Shown: one piece after another, positions 23,944-36,379 of the stretch
Layout: every line of letters starts with the position of its first letter
Position numbering within the stretch: the first letter of the stretch is position 1
Source of the DNA: an uncultured Prevotella sp.
GTDB lineage: Bacteria > Bacteroidota > Bacteroidia > Bacteroidales > Bacteroidaceae
Length of the DNA: 45,121 bases
Reading direction: 5' to 3'
NCBI GenBank assembly: GCA_900317545.1
Contig: ONHE01000071.1
Coordinates: forward strand, 1 to 45,121
Translations under genes and position numbers: made by a program
The notes under the pieces: model-generated
What the model saw: only the letters and a program-made list of their open reading frames with translations
Databases searched by the model: none
Told to the model about the DNA's origin: nothing

Positions 23944-26900
23944 TTAATAGTCCCTTTGCATGTCTGCGATCTTCTGCTGCAGCTTCCTGACCTGCTCCTC
24001 CTGCAGCACGCGCTTATATTCGATCGGCACCACTTGGATGAAGTCATCGATGTAGTGATTCCAGTTGTCGAGCATGCTCAGGGCGAGTTTCGAACCCGTG
24101 TAGAGATAGTGCTGGCGGATCAGTTCGTGCAGTTCCTTCTGATAGGAAGCCTCTTCCACAAGGTTGATTTCCACCATGTCCATGTTGCAGAAGTAGTCGA
24201 AGTTGTGCCGACGGTCCCACACATAAGCTACGCCACCGCTCATTCCGGCGGCGAAGTTGCGTCCGGTCTCGCCGAGAACCACCACGCGTCCGCCCGTCAT
24301 ATACTCGCAGCAATGGTCGCCCGCGCCCTCGATGACGGCTACGGCTCCGGAGTTTCGCACACCGAAGCGCTCCCCCACCTTGCCGTTGATGTAGAGTTCG
24401 CCGCCCGTGGCGCCATAAAGTCCCGTGTTGCCGGCTATGATGTTGTCCTCCGCCGCGAAGTTGCTGCGGATCGGAGGCAATATGCTGATGCGCCCTCCAC
24501 TAAGTCCTTTGGCAAAGTAATCATTCGTTTCGCCCTCCAACTTGAAGTCTACGCCCTTGACAAGGAATGCTCCGAAGCTCTGTCCGGCAGATCCTTTGAA
24601 CTTCACATTGATGGTCTTGTCGGGCAAGGCTTCTGCTCCGTATCTTTCAGCGATCGTTCCCGAGAGCATCGCACCGACTGCACGGTCCGTGTTCTTGATC
24701 GCAAAGTCGAGGTTGACCTCCTCCTTTTGCTCGATCGCATGTTGTGCGCCGCGGATGATCTGCAGGTCCAAGACGCTGGCAAGATCATGGATCTGCGACG
24801 TCATATGATAGAGCGCGCTGCCGTTGTCCTCCCGGTAGAGCAGTCGGCTGAAGTCGAGTTGGCTTGTCTTGGAAGCCAGGTCGCCGGCCGACTTCATGCC
24901 TCCGTCAGCGTCTTTGCGTGTCAGCAGCTCCGTGTGACCGACGATGTCTTCGAGCCGTGTGTAGCCCATCGCAGCCAGATATTCCCGCACTTCCTGCGCC
25001 ACAAACGTGAAGTAGTTGACCAGGAATTCATATTTTCCACGGAAATGTGCACGCAGTCGCGGATCTTGCGTAGCCACACCCATCGGGCAGGTGTTCATAT
25101 TGCACTTCCGCATCATCACGCATCCGAGCACAATCAATGCCGCCGTACCGAAGCCAAATTCCTCTGCGCCGAGGCAAGCCATAGTTATGACGTCCCGGCC
25201 GGTCTTCAGCTGTCCGTCCACTTGCAGTCGGACCTGACCCCGAAGACCATTTTTGACCAATGTCTGCTGCGTCTCCGAGAGACCTATTTCGGGCGAGATG
25301 CCGGCAAAGCGCATGCTTGAAGCCGGACTGGCCCCCGTTCCTCCCTCAGCCCCGGATATCACGATGAGGTCCGCCTTGGCTTTGGCGACACCGGCGGCGA
25401 TGGTTCCCACGCCGCTCTCAGCGACTAATTTGACGCTGATCGTGGCCTTCGGGTTGACGTTCTTGAGGTCAAATATGAGCTGCGCAAGGTCTTCTATCGA
25501 GTAGATATCATGATGCGGGGGCGGCGAGATGAGGCTGATGCCCGGGATGGAATGACGGGTCTTGGCGATCACTTCATTCACCTTGAAGCCCGGGAGCTGT
25601 CCTCCCTCACCCGGCTTGGCACCTTGCGCCACCTTGATCTGTATCTCCTCGGCATTAACGAGATATTCTGTTGTCACGCCGAAACGTCCGCTTGCCACCT
25701 GCTTAGTCTTGCTCGAGAGCGAGATGCCGTCCACTTTGGCGTGGAAACGCTCACTGTCTTCCCCACCCTCACCGGTGTTGCTTCGTCCGCCGAGTTTGTT
25801 CATGGCCAAGGCAATCGCTTCGTGCGCCTCCTTCGAAAGTGCCCCAAACGACATGGCCCCGGTGACAAAGTGCCGCACGATCGACTCCACCGGCTCCACC
25901 TTATCTATAGAAATAGGATTGCGCTTGAAGTCGAAGAAGTCGCGGAGGAATATCGGACGGTCCTTCTCATCAGCCAATCGGCTGAATTGCTTGAACTTCG
26001 CGTAGTTGCCAGTACGTGTGGCATCTTGAAGCGTAGCGATCGTTTCCGGGTTCCAGGCATGCCGGATGCCGTCCTTGCGCCAGTGGAACTGACCTTGGTT
26101 AGGCAGAAAACCACGTTGCTCTACGGTGTCACCGAACGCTTCGTTGTGGAAACGCACCGCATCTCGGGCTATCGTCTCCAATCCGATGCCGCCGACAGTG
26201 GAGGTCTCGGAACCGAAATATGTGCGCAACAGAGATTCCGAAAGGCCGACGCTCTCGAAGATCTTCGCGCCCCGGTAGCTGCGTATGGTCGATATTCCCA
26301 TCTTGGCCATGATCTTGAAAAGCCCCTTCTTGACCGCCTTGATGTAGTTGGCCTCCGCGGTGGGATAGTCTTCCTGTATCTTCTGATGGCGCACGAGGTC
26401 GTCGAGGATGGCGTAGGTGAGATAGGGACAGAGGGCTGATGCGCCGTAACCGAGCAATAAGGCGGCGTGCATGACCTCGCGTATCTCGCCGCTTTCGACG
26501 ATCAGTGCGGTCTGCACACGCTTGCCCACGCTGATCAGGTAATGGTGTACGGCACTCACAGCGAGCAGGGACGGGATGGGCGCATGGGCAGCGTCAATGT
26601 CGCGGTCGCTCAGAATGATGTAGTTATAGCCCTCATCCACGCTCTTCTCCGCATCATGGCAGAGCTTGTCCAAGGCCGTGCGCAGGTGCTCGCCCGCGTT
26701 TCCGGCGATCTCGAAGAGCATGGGCAGCTTCACCGTATTGAATCCCTTGTAGCGGATGTTGCACAGGATGTCGAGCTGGATGTTGGTCAGTACGGGATGC
26801 GGAAGCCGCACCATCTTGCAGTTGGTCTCGTTTGGGTTGAGAATTCCGGACCCTACCCGGCCTACGTATTCACTCAGACTCATCACCAAGTTCTCACGGA

Positions 26901-28446
26901 TGGAGTCGATGGCAGGGTTGGTTACCTGGGCGAACTGCTGCCGGAAGTAGTTGAAGAAGATCTGCGGCCGATCGCTGAGGACGGCCAACGGCGTGTCGTT
27001 ACCCATCGAGGCGGTGGGCTCCTGACCGTTCGTACACATCGGAATGATCGTGTTCTCAATGTCCTCCTGCCCGAAACCGAACTCCGTCTCTTTCCGTATG
27101 AGCTGGCCAACCCTGTTGTCCACCTTGCGTCCACTGTGTATTTTCTCTAACTGAATGCGGTTAGTGCTCAGCCATTGCCTATAGGGATGGGCGGCCGCAA
27201 GACGTTCCTTGATCTCCCCGTCATAGTAGATCTTCCCCTCCTGGGTATCTATGAGCAGTATCTTTCCAGGCTGCAGACGCCCCTTTTCAGCGATTTCCTG
27301 CGGATCGAAGTCCATTACGCCGACCTCAGAGGCCACAACCATCATGTCGTTCTTGGTGATCGTGTAGCGCGCAGGGCGCAAACCGTTGCGGTCGAGCATT
27401 CCTCCGGCGTATCGTCCGTCGCTGAACAGCAGAGCCGCAGGGCCGTCCCAGGGTTCCATAAGTATGGAGTGGTACTCGTAGAAGGCTTTCAAGTCTTCCG
27501 AAATGGGATTCTTATCGTTGAAGCTTTCAGGTATCATGACCGCCATGGCGTGCGGTAAGGAGAGCCCACTCATGACAAAGAACTCGAACACATTATCCAG
27601 ACTGGCCGAGTCGCTCATGTCTGGCTGCACGATGGGTGACAGCTCCCGGATGTCGCCAAGCGCTTCCGACGAGAGCACGGACTCACGTGCCTTCATCCAA
27701 CCCCGGTTTCCTCGGATCGTGTTAATCTCCCCGTTGTGGCACAAAAGGCGGAAAGGCTGGGCCAGACTCCATGTGGGGAACGTATTCGTAGAGAACCTGC
27801 TGTGGACCAAGGCCAGTCCGCTCGTGAAGTAATTGTTGGTCAGATCAGGGAAGTATTGGCGCAACTGCAGGCTCGAGAGCATACCTTTGTAGACGATGTT
27901 CCTACTTGACAGCGAGCAGATATAGAAGTCCCGGTCGCTGATACGGCGCTCGATCTTCTTGCGGATGATGTAGAGCGTCCGCTCAAAGACATCGACCTTG
28001 TCATCCGTCACGCCCGTGATGAAGATCTGTTTGATATCAGGCTCGGTCGCGAGTGCGGCTTCTCCAAGGCAGTCCGCATTGGTCGGCACCGTGCGCAGGT
28101 GCATCAACGTGAGCCCTTCGCGCTCTATCTCCTCGATGATTACAGAGAGTATGAGCTGCAGACGCTGACTGTCCTTGGGCAAGAAGACCAGTCCGGTGCC
28201 GTATTTTCCCTTTTCGGGGACTGGAATACCTTGCAGGAGGATGAACTCATGGGGTATCTGGAGCATGATTCCTGCACCGTCTCCCGTCTTGTTGTCAGCC
28301 CCCTCGGCTCCGCGATGGCGCATGTTTTCGAGCACGCGCAGTGCATTATCCACCAACGCGTGGCTTTTGTTGCCGTGGATGTTGACCACCATGCCCACTC
28401 CGCATGCATCATGTTCGTATGCTGCTTGATACAATCCCTTTTCCAT
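23944..28446 (-). CDS. gltB: Glutamate synthase large subunit
   Basis: 1500 aa. Moves the amide of glutamine to 2-oxoglutarate, giving two glutamates, and completes the GS-GOGAT cycle with glnN. A 14-residue propeptide precedes the nucleophile Cys15 (HDACGVGM). Next come the class II amidotransferase domain (15 to about 430), a central linker, the FMN barrel (about 830-1200; RSNTGEGGED, SGAEGGTGASP), a 3Fe-4S motif CNMNTCPMG near residues 1110-1118 and a C-terminal GXGXG beta-helix. The length is normal. The start at 28446 has a -7 box about 50 bp upstream. Confidence 0.97.
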   Translation of the reverse strand: MEKGLYQAAYEHDACGVGMVVNIHGNKSHALVDNALRVLENMRHRGAEGADNKTGDGAGIMLQIPHEFILLQGIPVPEKGKYGTGLVFLPKDSQRLQLILSVIIEEIEREGLTLMHLRTVPTNADCLGEAALATEPDIKQIFITGVTDDKVDVFERTLYIIRKKIERRISDRDFYICSLSSRNIVYKGMLSSLQLRQYFPDLTNNYFTSGLALVHSRFSTNTFPTWSLAQPFRLLCHNGEINTIRGNRGWMKARESVLSSEALGDIRELSPIVQPDMSDSASLDNVFEFFVMSGLSLPHAMAVMIPESFNDKNPISEDLKAFYEYHSILMEPWDGPAALLFSDGRYAGGMLDRNGLRPARYTITKNDMMVVASEVGVMDFDPQEIAEKGRLQPGKILLIDTQEGKIYYDGEIKERLAAAHPYRQWLSTNRIQLEKIHSGRKVDNRVGQLIRKETEFGFGQEDIENTIIPMCTNGQEPTASMGNDTPLAVLSDRPQIFFNYFRQQFAQVTNPAIDSIRENLVMSLSEYVGRVGSGILNPNETNCKMVRLPHPVLTNIQLDILCNIRYKGFNTVKLPMLFEIAGNAGEHLRTALDKLCHDAEKSVDEGYNYIILSDRDIDAAHAPIPSLLAVSAVHHYLISVGKRVQTALIVESGEIREVMHAALLLGYGASALCPYLTYAILDDLVRHQKIQEDYPTAEANYIKAVKKGLFKIMAKMGISTIRSYRGAKIFESVGLSESLLRTYFGSETSTVGGIGLETIARDAVRFHNEAFGDTVEQRGFLPNQGQFHWRKDGIRHAWNPETIATLQDATRTGNYAKFKQFSRLADEKDRPIFLRDFFDFKRNPISIDKVEPVESIVRHFVTGAMSFGALSKEAHEAIALAMNKLGGRSNTGEGGEDSERFHAKVDGISLSSKTKQVASGRFGVTTEYLVNAEEIQIKVAQGAKPGEGGQLPGFKVNEVIAKTRHSIPGISLISPPPHHDIYSIEDLAQLIFDLKNVNPKATISVKLVAESGVGTIAAGVAKAKADLIVISGAEGGTGASPASSMRFAGISPEIGLSETQQTLVKNGLRGQVRLQVDGQLKTGRDVITMACLGAEEFGFGTAALIVLGCVMMRKCNMNTCPMGVATQDPRLRAHFRGKYEFLVNYFTFVAQEVREYLAAMGYTRLEDIVGHTELLTRKDADGGMKSAGDLASKTSQLDFSRLLYREDNGSALYHMTSQIHDLASVLDLQIIRGAQHAIEQKEEVNLDFAIKNTDRAVGAMLSGTIAERYGAEALPDKTINVKFKGSAGQSFGAFLVKGVDFKLEGETNDYFAKGLSGGRISILPPIRSNFAAEDNIIAGNTGLYGATGGELYINGKVGERFGVRNSGAVAVIEGAGDHCCEYMTGGRVVVLGETGRNFAAGMSGGVAYVWDRRHNFDYFCNMDMVEINLVEEASYQKELHELIRQHYLYTGSKLALSMLDNWNHYIDDFIQVVPIEYKRVLQEEQVRKLQQKIADMQRDY

Positions 28447-28498
28447 TTAACCTTACATTTGATAAGTGAAATAATCCTATTTGCTATCAATTTGCTTG

Positions 28499-28506
28499 CA
28501 AAATTA
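28499..28506 (-). promoter_or_regulatory. -7 box for gltBD
   Basis: The minus strand reads TAATTTTG, a TAnnTTTG match, 52 bp before the gltB ATG. A TTTG on minus at 28536-28533 is 26 bp away, farther than usual. The surrounding 28447-28740 sequence is AT-rich and holds no gene. Confidence 0.5.
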
Positions 28507-28738
28507 CACGTTTTATATCACTTTGAAAAGTACAAAGCCTTCTTTTGTGACAAAAATTTCACACATACAGGACTCATGTTTGTATATGATAAAATAAACG
28601 TAATTTTACTTTTGAATTGAAATTAATACCCACAGACTTCCTTACAAATTAATTTTTTGTAAAGAAAAGACAAACTATAAGGTTTCCGCTATATTTCTCT
28701 GTCCTTCCCTAATTGTCCGTACAGGGAAGGCAAAACTG

Positions 28739-28807
28739 CAAAAAAAACAATCCATTATTATCGTAGAGGCGGATCATTACAAATTGATGATCCGCCCCTA
28801 CGATAAT
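28739..28807 (-). terminator. Long hairpin and T run ending the glycosidase operon
   Basis: A 21-bp stem (28757-28777 with 28787-28807, one mismatch, 9-nt loop) carries the GTAGGGGCGGATCAT motif. On minus it is followed after about 9 nt by eight T residues (28747-28740). It lies 49 bp after the GH51 stop codon. It also looks like a mobile palindrome of the GTAGGGGCGG type co-opted as terminator. Confidence 0.65.
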
Positions 28808-28856
28808 CATGTCTGTTTGGGAATATCCCTCCATCCTTCCGATGGGCCGGGTTAAT

Positions 28857-30818
28857 TCACTTGATACGATAGACAGCAAACGTATGGGCATCCACATGGC
28901 ATTCCAATGTGTTGCCTGTGACCGTGACATTGGCAGTTTGCGGCACTACGGCAGTCTTGTTCCGGAGCGTGTTGACGGCCTGCAGGTCATCGCTATGGAG
29001 TGTGGTCACGCTGCCGGCAGACAGCTTCTTCGCGCCGCGGAAGTTGAGGGAGACGTCCTGTGCAGCATCCGAAGCGTTGACGATCTTGACGATATAAGTC
29101 TTGCTCCCGGAATCCCAGACGGCCGAAGCGTATAGTCCCCCGCCGCCCGTGACAGGTTTGCCGTCCTCGGTGAGACGCAGCACATGAGTTCCGCGGTTGG
29201 TGCCATAGAGCATCTGCACATACCAGTTGACCGAGCGGACAGACTCCAAGTTGTCAAACCAGATGAGGTCCGGACGCCACTGCCAGCCCTCGACATGGGC
29301 GAAGAGGGGCGCATAGGTGGCCTGCCACACCACATCCGCGTTGCGCTCAAGACCGGTCATGAAGGCAGCCTCGCTCAATGCAGCCTCCCAACAGTTCATG
29401 GCCACGTCGGGCTGACTGCCCTTCCCCTTGACGTGGCTGGCATATTCGCCGGCGAAAACCTTAGGTCCCTGACGCGGGTAATCATCGTAACGGGCGGCAT
29501 TGGAGAGAAACCACTTCGGTTCCATGTAATAATGTTCGTCGACCAGATCAACCTTGAGGCGGCGCATCTCACGCCATCCATAGTCGAAGCGGTCCCCACT
29601 TGCCGTCGGCCCAGCTGACCCGCAGATCTTGATGTCGGGGTATTTGGCGCGGATGGCTTTGACAAATTGCTCGAGCCGGGCTGGATAGACGGCCCCCCAC
29701 TGCTCGTTTCCAATGCCCACTTGCTTGAGGTGGAACGGTTCGGGATGGCCCATCTCGGCGCGCAGGCCGCCCCATTTGGTGGTCACGGGACCATTGGCAA
29801 ACTCGATCAGATCAAGCGCGTCGTCAATGTAGGGCTGCAGTTCGTCCAATCCGGCGTGCGCGTTCGGATCATCGTCACGATTCTGATACTGGCACGCCAG
29901 ACCGCAGTTGAGGATCGGAAGCGGCTCTGCTCCGATCTTCTCGCTGAGCAGGAAATATTCATAGAAGCCCAATCCGCAGGTCTGATAGTAATTGGGATAG
30001 AGTCGGTGAGCGAACGTGTAGTTCCACCGGTTCTCGTTCAAGGGACGGTTTTCGACGGCCCCTACAGTGTTTTTCCACTGATAGCGGGTGGCCAAGTCGG
30101 TGCCTTCCACGATGCAACCGCCGGGGAATCGGAAGATGCCGGGATGCAAGTCGGCCAGATCCTTGACAAGATCGGCGCGCAGTCCGTGCCAGTTATCTCC
30201 CGGAAAGAGCGACACATGGTCCAAGTCGACACCGTCTCCGGGAAGGAGGAAGATGCGCAGTCGGCCGCGCTGACAAGTCTTTGGCGAGGTCAATGTGGCC
30301 GAATAGCGTTTCCAGCGGTTGGCTTCCACGACGATCGTATCGCGCGTCATCGGCACGTTGTCTTCTCCTACGAGCTCCACGCATATGCGGGCCCTCTTGC
30401 CCTCAAGCCGGTTCAGCCGGGCGTAGACCGAGAATTCGTAGGTCATTCCCTGCTTGAATCCCATGCCGAAAAAGCCGCTGTTCTCCACCCCGGTGCCCTT
30501 TTTGTGATGGGTGATGCCACGCAGTGTGACGTAATGAGGGTTGCGGTCGAAGGCGGGGCGGACGTCGCCGAGGGTCACATCGCCGAATGTTTGCCAGCCC
30601 ATGAGCCGTTGCGGGAACTCGAAGGAGCGGTTTTCGACCATTTCGGCATAGAGTCCTCCGTCGGCCCCGAAGTTGATATCCTCGAAAAAGATGCCGTACA
30701 TCGTGGGTTGGATCACGGCTCCCGGCTTCGCGTCAACGGTCAGATGGCGCTGCGCAAAAGTACTTGTGCTGAGGGCGATGCCCGCCAACAGGGTAATGGT
30801 TTTCATTGTCTTAATCAT
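28857..30818 (-). CDS. Secreted GH51 alpha-L-arabinofuranosidase
   Basis: 653 aa from the chosen start. Removes terminal arabinofuranose from arabinans, arabinoxylan or arabinogalactan. A signal peptide (TITLLAGIALSTSTFAQ) leads into GH51 motifs: MYGIFFEDINFGADGGLYAE near residue 40, FRFPGGCIVEG, the acid/base Glu in GIGNEQWG (about residue 371) and the nucleophile Glu in FAGEYASH (about residue 458), then a C-terminal beta-sandwich. A carbohydrate-binding-like insert sits between the first motif and the barrel. The frame is open to 30875; the ATG at 30818 follows a purine-rich leader and begins the signal peptide. Third gene of the GH2, GH2-like, GH51 operon, 49 bp after the second. Confidence 0.92.
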   Translation of the reverse strand: MIKTMKTITLLAGIALSTSTFAQRHLTVDAKPGAVIQPTMYGIFFEDINFGADGGLYAEMVENRSFEFPQRLMGWQTFGDVTLGDVRPAFDRNPHYVTLRGITHHKKGTGVENSGFFGMGFKQGMTYEFSVYARLNRLEGKRARICVELVGEDNVPMTRDTIVVEANRWKRYSATLTSPKTCQRGRLRIFLLPGDGVDLDHVSLFPGDNWHGLRADLVKDLADLHPGIFRFPGGCIVEGTDLATRYQWKNTVGAVENRPLNENRWNYTFAHRLYPNYYQTCGLGFYEYFLLSEKIGAEPLPILNCGLACQYQNRDDDPNAHAGLDELQPYIDDALDLIEFANGPVTTKWGGLRAEMGHPEPFHLKQVGIGNEQWGAVYPARLEQFVKAIRAKYPDIKICGSAGPTASGDRFDYGWREMRRLKVDLVDEHYYMEPKWFLSNAARYDDYPRQGPKVFAGEYASHVKGKGSQPDVAMNCWEAALSEAAFMTGLERNADVVWQATYAPLFAHVEGWQWRPDLIWFDNLESVRSVNWYVQMLYGTNRGTHVLRLTEDGKPVTGGGGLYASAVWDSGSKTYIVKIVNASDAAQDVSLNFRGAKKLSAGSVTTLHSDDLQAVNTLRNKTAVVPQTANVTVTGNTLECHVDAHTFAVYRIK

Positions 30819-30867
30819 CTTTATCAGTCCTTTCTTTTTATCATTCGTATACCTTTTCATTCTCTCA

Positions 30868-32655
30868 TCAGTCATTGCTCACCGGCAGGAAGGTCAACTT
30901 GAACGGCTGGACACCCGGATGCAGCAGCAGCTGAGGGGTCCCCGTCGTCGGCAGGGCATAGAACTCGCCGTTGCCGAGCAGCTGTACGCCCCTGCCGGAG
31001 CCATCGGTCTGCTTCCACCAACGGATGCCGCTGCGCAGCTCGTCCACGCTTGTAGCGATCATGTTGCCCGACTGTTCCCAGACGTAATAGTTGGTCCGGG
31101 TCAGCTGCGTGGGGAATGTGAAGTTCATTTGTTGGGGCTTCGACTCGGCGATTGTCAGCACGCCAGTGGGCAGGAGCTCGTAAGTCCACGTGAGATTACC
31201 CTCGTCCGTGGCGAAGACAGCGGTCACGCTGACGCCGCGCAACTTGTTGGGTTTAGTGGCATTGAGGCTCAGCAGTCGTGCCGGAAGATTCGGACGGACG
31301 GCACCCGCACGGTCTATGGCCTCCACACCTTGCAGCACATAGCGGCTGATCAGTCCCGTCTTCGTGTCGATCTGCAGGCTGTAGGCCTTGCCGTAGATCG
31401 TCATCACGCCCCGCTTATCAGTGTTCAACCGCGGCTTGCGTCTCGATCCGCGCCGCACGGCAGCTGCCTTCCCGAGCTGCAGGGCAGTGGGATAGCTGAA
31501 CGGGCGTATGCAGCTCAGGTTGAGTGCGACGGTCTCCGGAGAGCCTTTACGACGGATGATCGTGCGCAGGAACAATTCTTTGTCAGCTGCAATGTTATCG
31601 GTCGTATAGGGCAGCGAGATCTCCACGGTCTGCCGGGGAGTCATTGTCAGTGAGGGAACGAGCCCTTTCTTGACCACCCGACCATCCGCCAGCAGCTCCC
31701 AAACCATCTCCGCGTCGGTCAGCGTCATCTCCGTTGATCCGTTCGTTACGGCAATCTTGCCAGTCTGGAGCTCCCTTCCAGCCACGGTGATGTCCTGGTT
31801 TGCATACCACGCAGCAATACCCGCGGCTGACAGCTGACGGTTTTCATCGACCAATTTGGCACCTTTGTTCATCGAGGTCACCCCGTTTGCCACGATCGCA
31901 AGACCGCTCCGGGTCGCTAATTTGGCGAAGAGCGGGTCAGAAGAGGCTTTGTTGAAGGTGACGGCATTGAAGTTCATCCGGCGCAGAAGACGGATATCCT
32001 CCAGCATTCTGGCCTCCGAGTCGATGAAACCTGTGGCAGGTTCAAGATCGTTACGGTCAGCGATGCGTGCCCGGACACCGTTGATGAGTCCGCCGGAGAC
32101 ACGCACCGGCTGTACCGGAGATGCCTGCCGCTGCCCCGGAGCAAGCCCATAGAGATAGCAGGGACTTGTGATTCCCGACTGCATCTGCGTGTCGCGGACC
32201 TTGTCATCCTGATCCCAGCGGGCCAGCTGGATGACATACAGATTGAACCCAGGCTTCAGATAGGGCGTGATGTTGAATTCTTTGGTGGCTGCATTCGGCT
32301 CTGTCTTGCCGATGAAGTTGCCGTTTATCCATACCGAAGCGGTCGCAGTGCAGTTGCCGAGATGCAGGATGGTCTCCCTGCCTTCGAAGAGTCCGATGTG
32401 CTTGATCCATCCCCGATAGGTCCCTACATAGTTTTTCGTACCGTGACGGGCACTCACCCGCCAGTGGGCAGGAACCTTCATCAACACCCACTGGGAGTCA
32501 TCAAACGTGGCGGTCTCCACGCCTCGGGGAACCGAAGCGGCGTCGTCGGAAAGCAGGAACAGCCAGTTGTCATTGATGGACACGGTGTCCCCCTCTGCTG
32601 AAAACGATTGCAATGATGATAATGTCATCATTGCAATCAAGATGAACTTATACAT
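30868..32655 (-). CDS. Secreted GH2-like protein lacking the catalytic barrel
   Basis: 595 aa. A signal peptide (MYKFILIAMMTLSSLQSFSA) is followed by the GH2 sugar-binding jelly roll (about 25-190: VPAHWRV, GTYRGWIKHIGLF, LGNCTATASVWINGNFIG). It then passes almost directly to one remnant of the barrel start (ARMLEDIRLLRRMNFNAVTFNK). After about 50 residues it jumps to the domain-4 beta-sandwich (VTNGSTEMTLTDAEMVWELLADG) and a shortened domain 5. The GNE acid/base and CEYNH nucleophile motifs of the upstream GH2 are both absent, as is the Ig-like domain 2. The frame is intact. It starts 14 bp after the GH2 stop. Role unknown; a binding partner or decaying paralogue are both possible. Confidence 0.8.
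   Translation of the reverse strand: MYKFILIAMMTLSSLQSFSAEGDTVSINDNWLFLLSDDAASVPRGVETATFDDSQWVLMKVPAHWRVSARHGTKNYVGTYRGWIKHIGLFEGRETILHLGNCTATASVWINGNFIGKTEPNAATKEFNITPYLKPGFNLYVIQLARWDQDDKVRDTQMQSGITSPCYLYGLAPGQRQASPVQPVRVSGGLINGVRARIADRNDLEPATGFIDSEARMLEDIRLLRRMNFNAVTFNKASSDPLFAKLATRSGLAIVANGVTSMNKGAKLVDENRQLSAAGIAAWYANQDITVAGRELQTGKIAVTNGSTEMTLTDAEMVWELLADGRVVKKGLVPSLTMTPRQTVEISLPYTTDNIAADKELFLRTIIRRKGSPETVALNLSCIRPFSYPTALQLGKAAAVRRGSRRKPRLNTDKRGVMTIYGKAYSLQIDTKTGLISRYVLQGVEAIDRAGAVRPNLPARLLSLNATKPNKLRGVSVTAVFATDEGNLTWTYELLPTGVLTIAESKPQQMNFTFPTQLTRTNYYVWEQSGNMIATSVDELRSGIRWWKQTDGSGRGVQLLGNGEFYALPTTGTPQLLLHPGVQPFKLTFLPVSND
32606..32638. repeat. Perfect 14-bp inverted repeat inside signal-peptide codons
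   Basis: GATTGCAATGATGA (32606-32619), a 5-nt loop TAATG, and TCATCATTGCAATC (32625-32638) pair without mismatch. They cover roughly codons 6-16 of the GH2-like gene, so the mRNA would carry a strong hairpin just after the start codon. Confidence 0.85.
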
Positions 32656-32669
32656 TAATATATATAAAA

Positions 32670-35996
<3,327 letters not shown>

Positions 35997-36047
35997 CTAT
36001 GGATCAAGCACATACGAGTTGTCGGATGTAAAGAATTCGGATGCCCG

Positions 36048-36134
36048 GCGCGGAGCTATGCTCCGGGCGGCGCGGAGCTATCCTTTGGGGCGCCAAGAGC
36101 TATGCTCCGGGCGGTCCGGAGCATAGCTCTGCGC
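36048..36134. repeat. 87-bp four-module AGCT element, copy D
   Basis: Ends GCGCGGAGCTAT / ATAGCTCTGCGC. AGCT cores start at 36054, 36076, 36098 and 36125, spaced 22, 22 and 27 bp; directions are right, right, right, left. It is therefore the mirror image of copy A, and its reverse complement aligns with copy A over the full length. It lies between divergent genes, upstream of both; no gene is seen elsewhere in 35862-36379. Confidence 0.88.
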
Positions 36135-36281
36135 TGGCAACATGCCTGATCCGGACTGGAAAGACGATAAATGTCTGCAAATCAATCAATTACTGCACCG
36201 TGTCAAAAACGCTCATTTCCGGATGACGCACTGCGCAGGAAGGAAGAAGGCTGCGGCGGTTCAAAAAACTGAGAGATCTCC

Positions 36282-36312
36282 TTGCCGGTCTCGATAAAAA
36301 GCGGTTACTTTG
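36282..36312 (+). promoter_or_regulatory. Candidate promoter of the hydrolase-HAD fusion gene
   Basis: TTG at 36282-36284 and TTACTTTG at 36305-36312 (one mismatch to TAnnTTTG) are 20 bp apart. The box ends 67 bp before the ATG at 36380. Confidence 0.5.
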
Positions 36313-36379
36313 CACAGAAAACGGGCGGTGCCGATCAGCAGTCCTCCACCCGCCGTCCCGTTATCATCAAATACACAAG

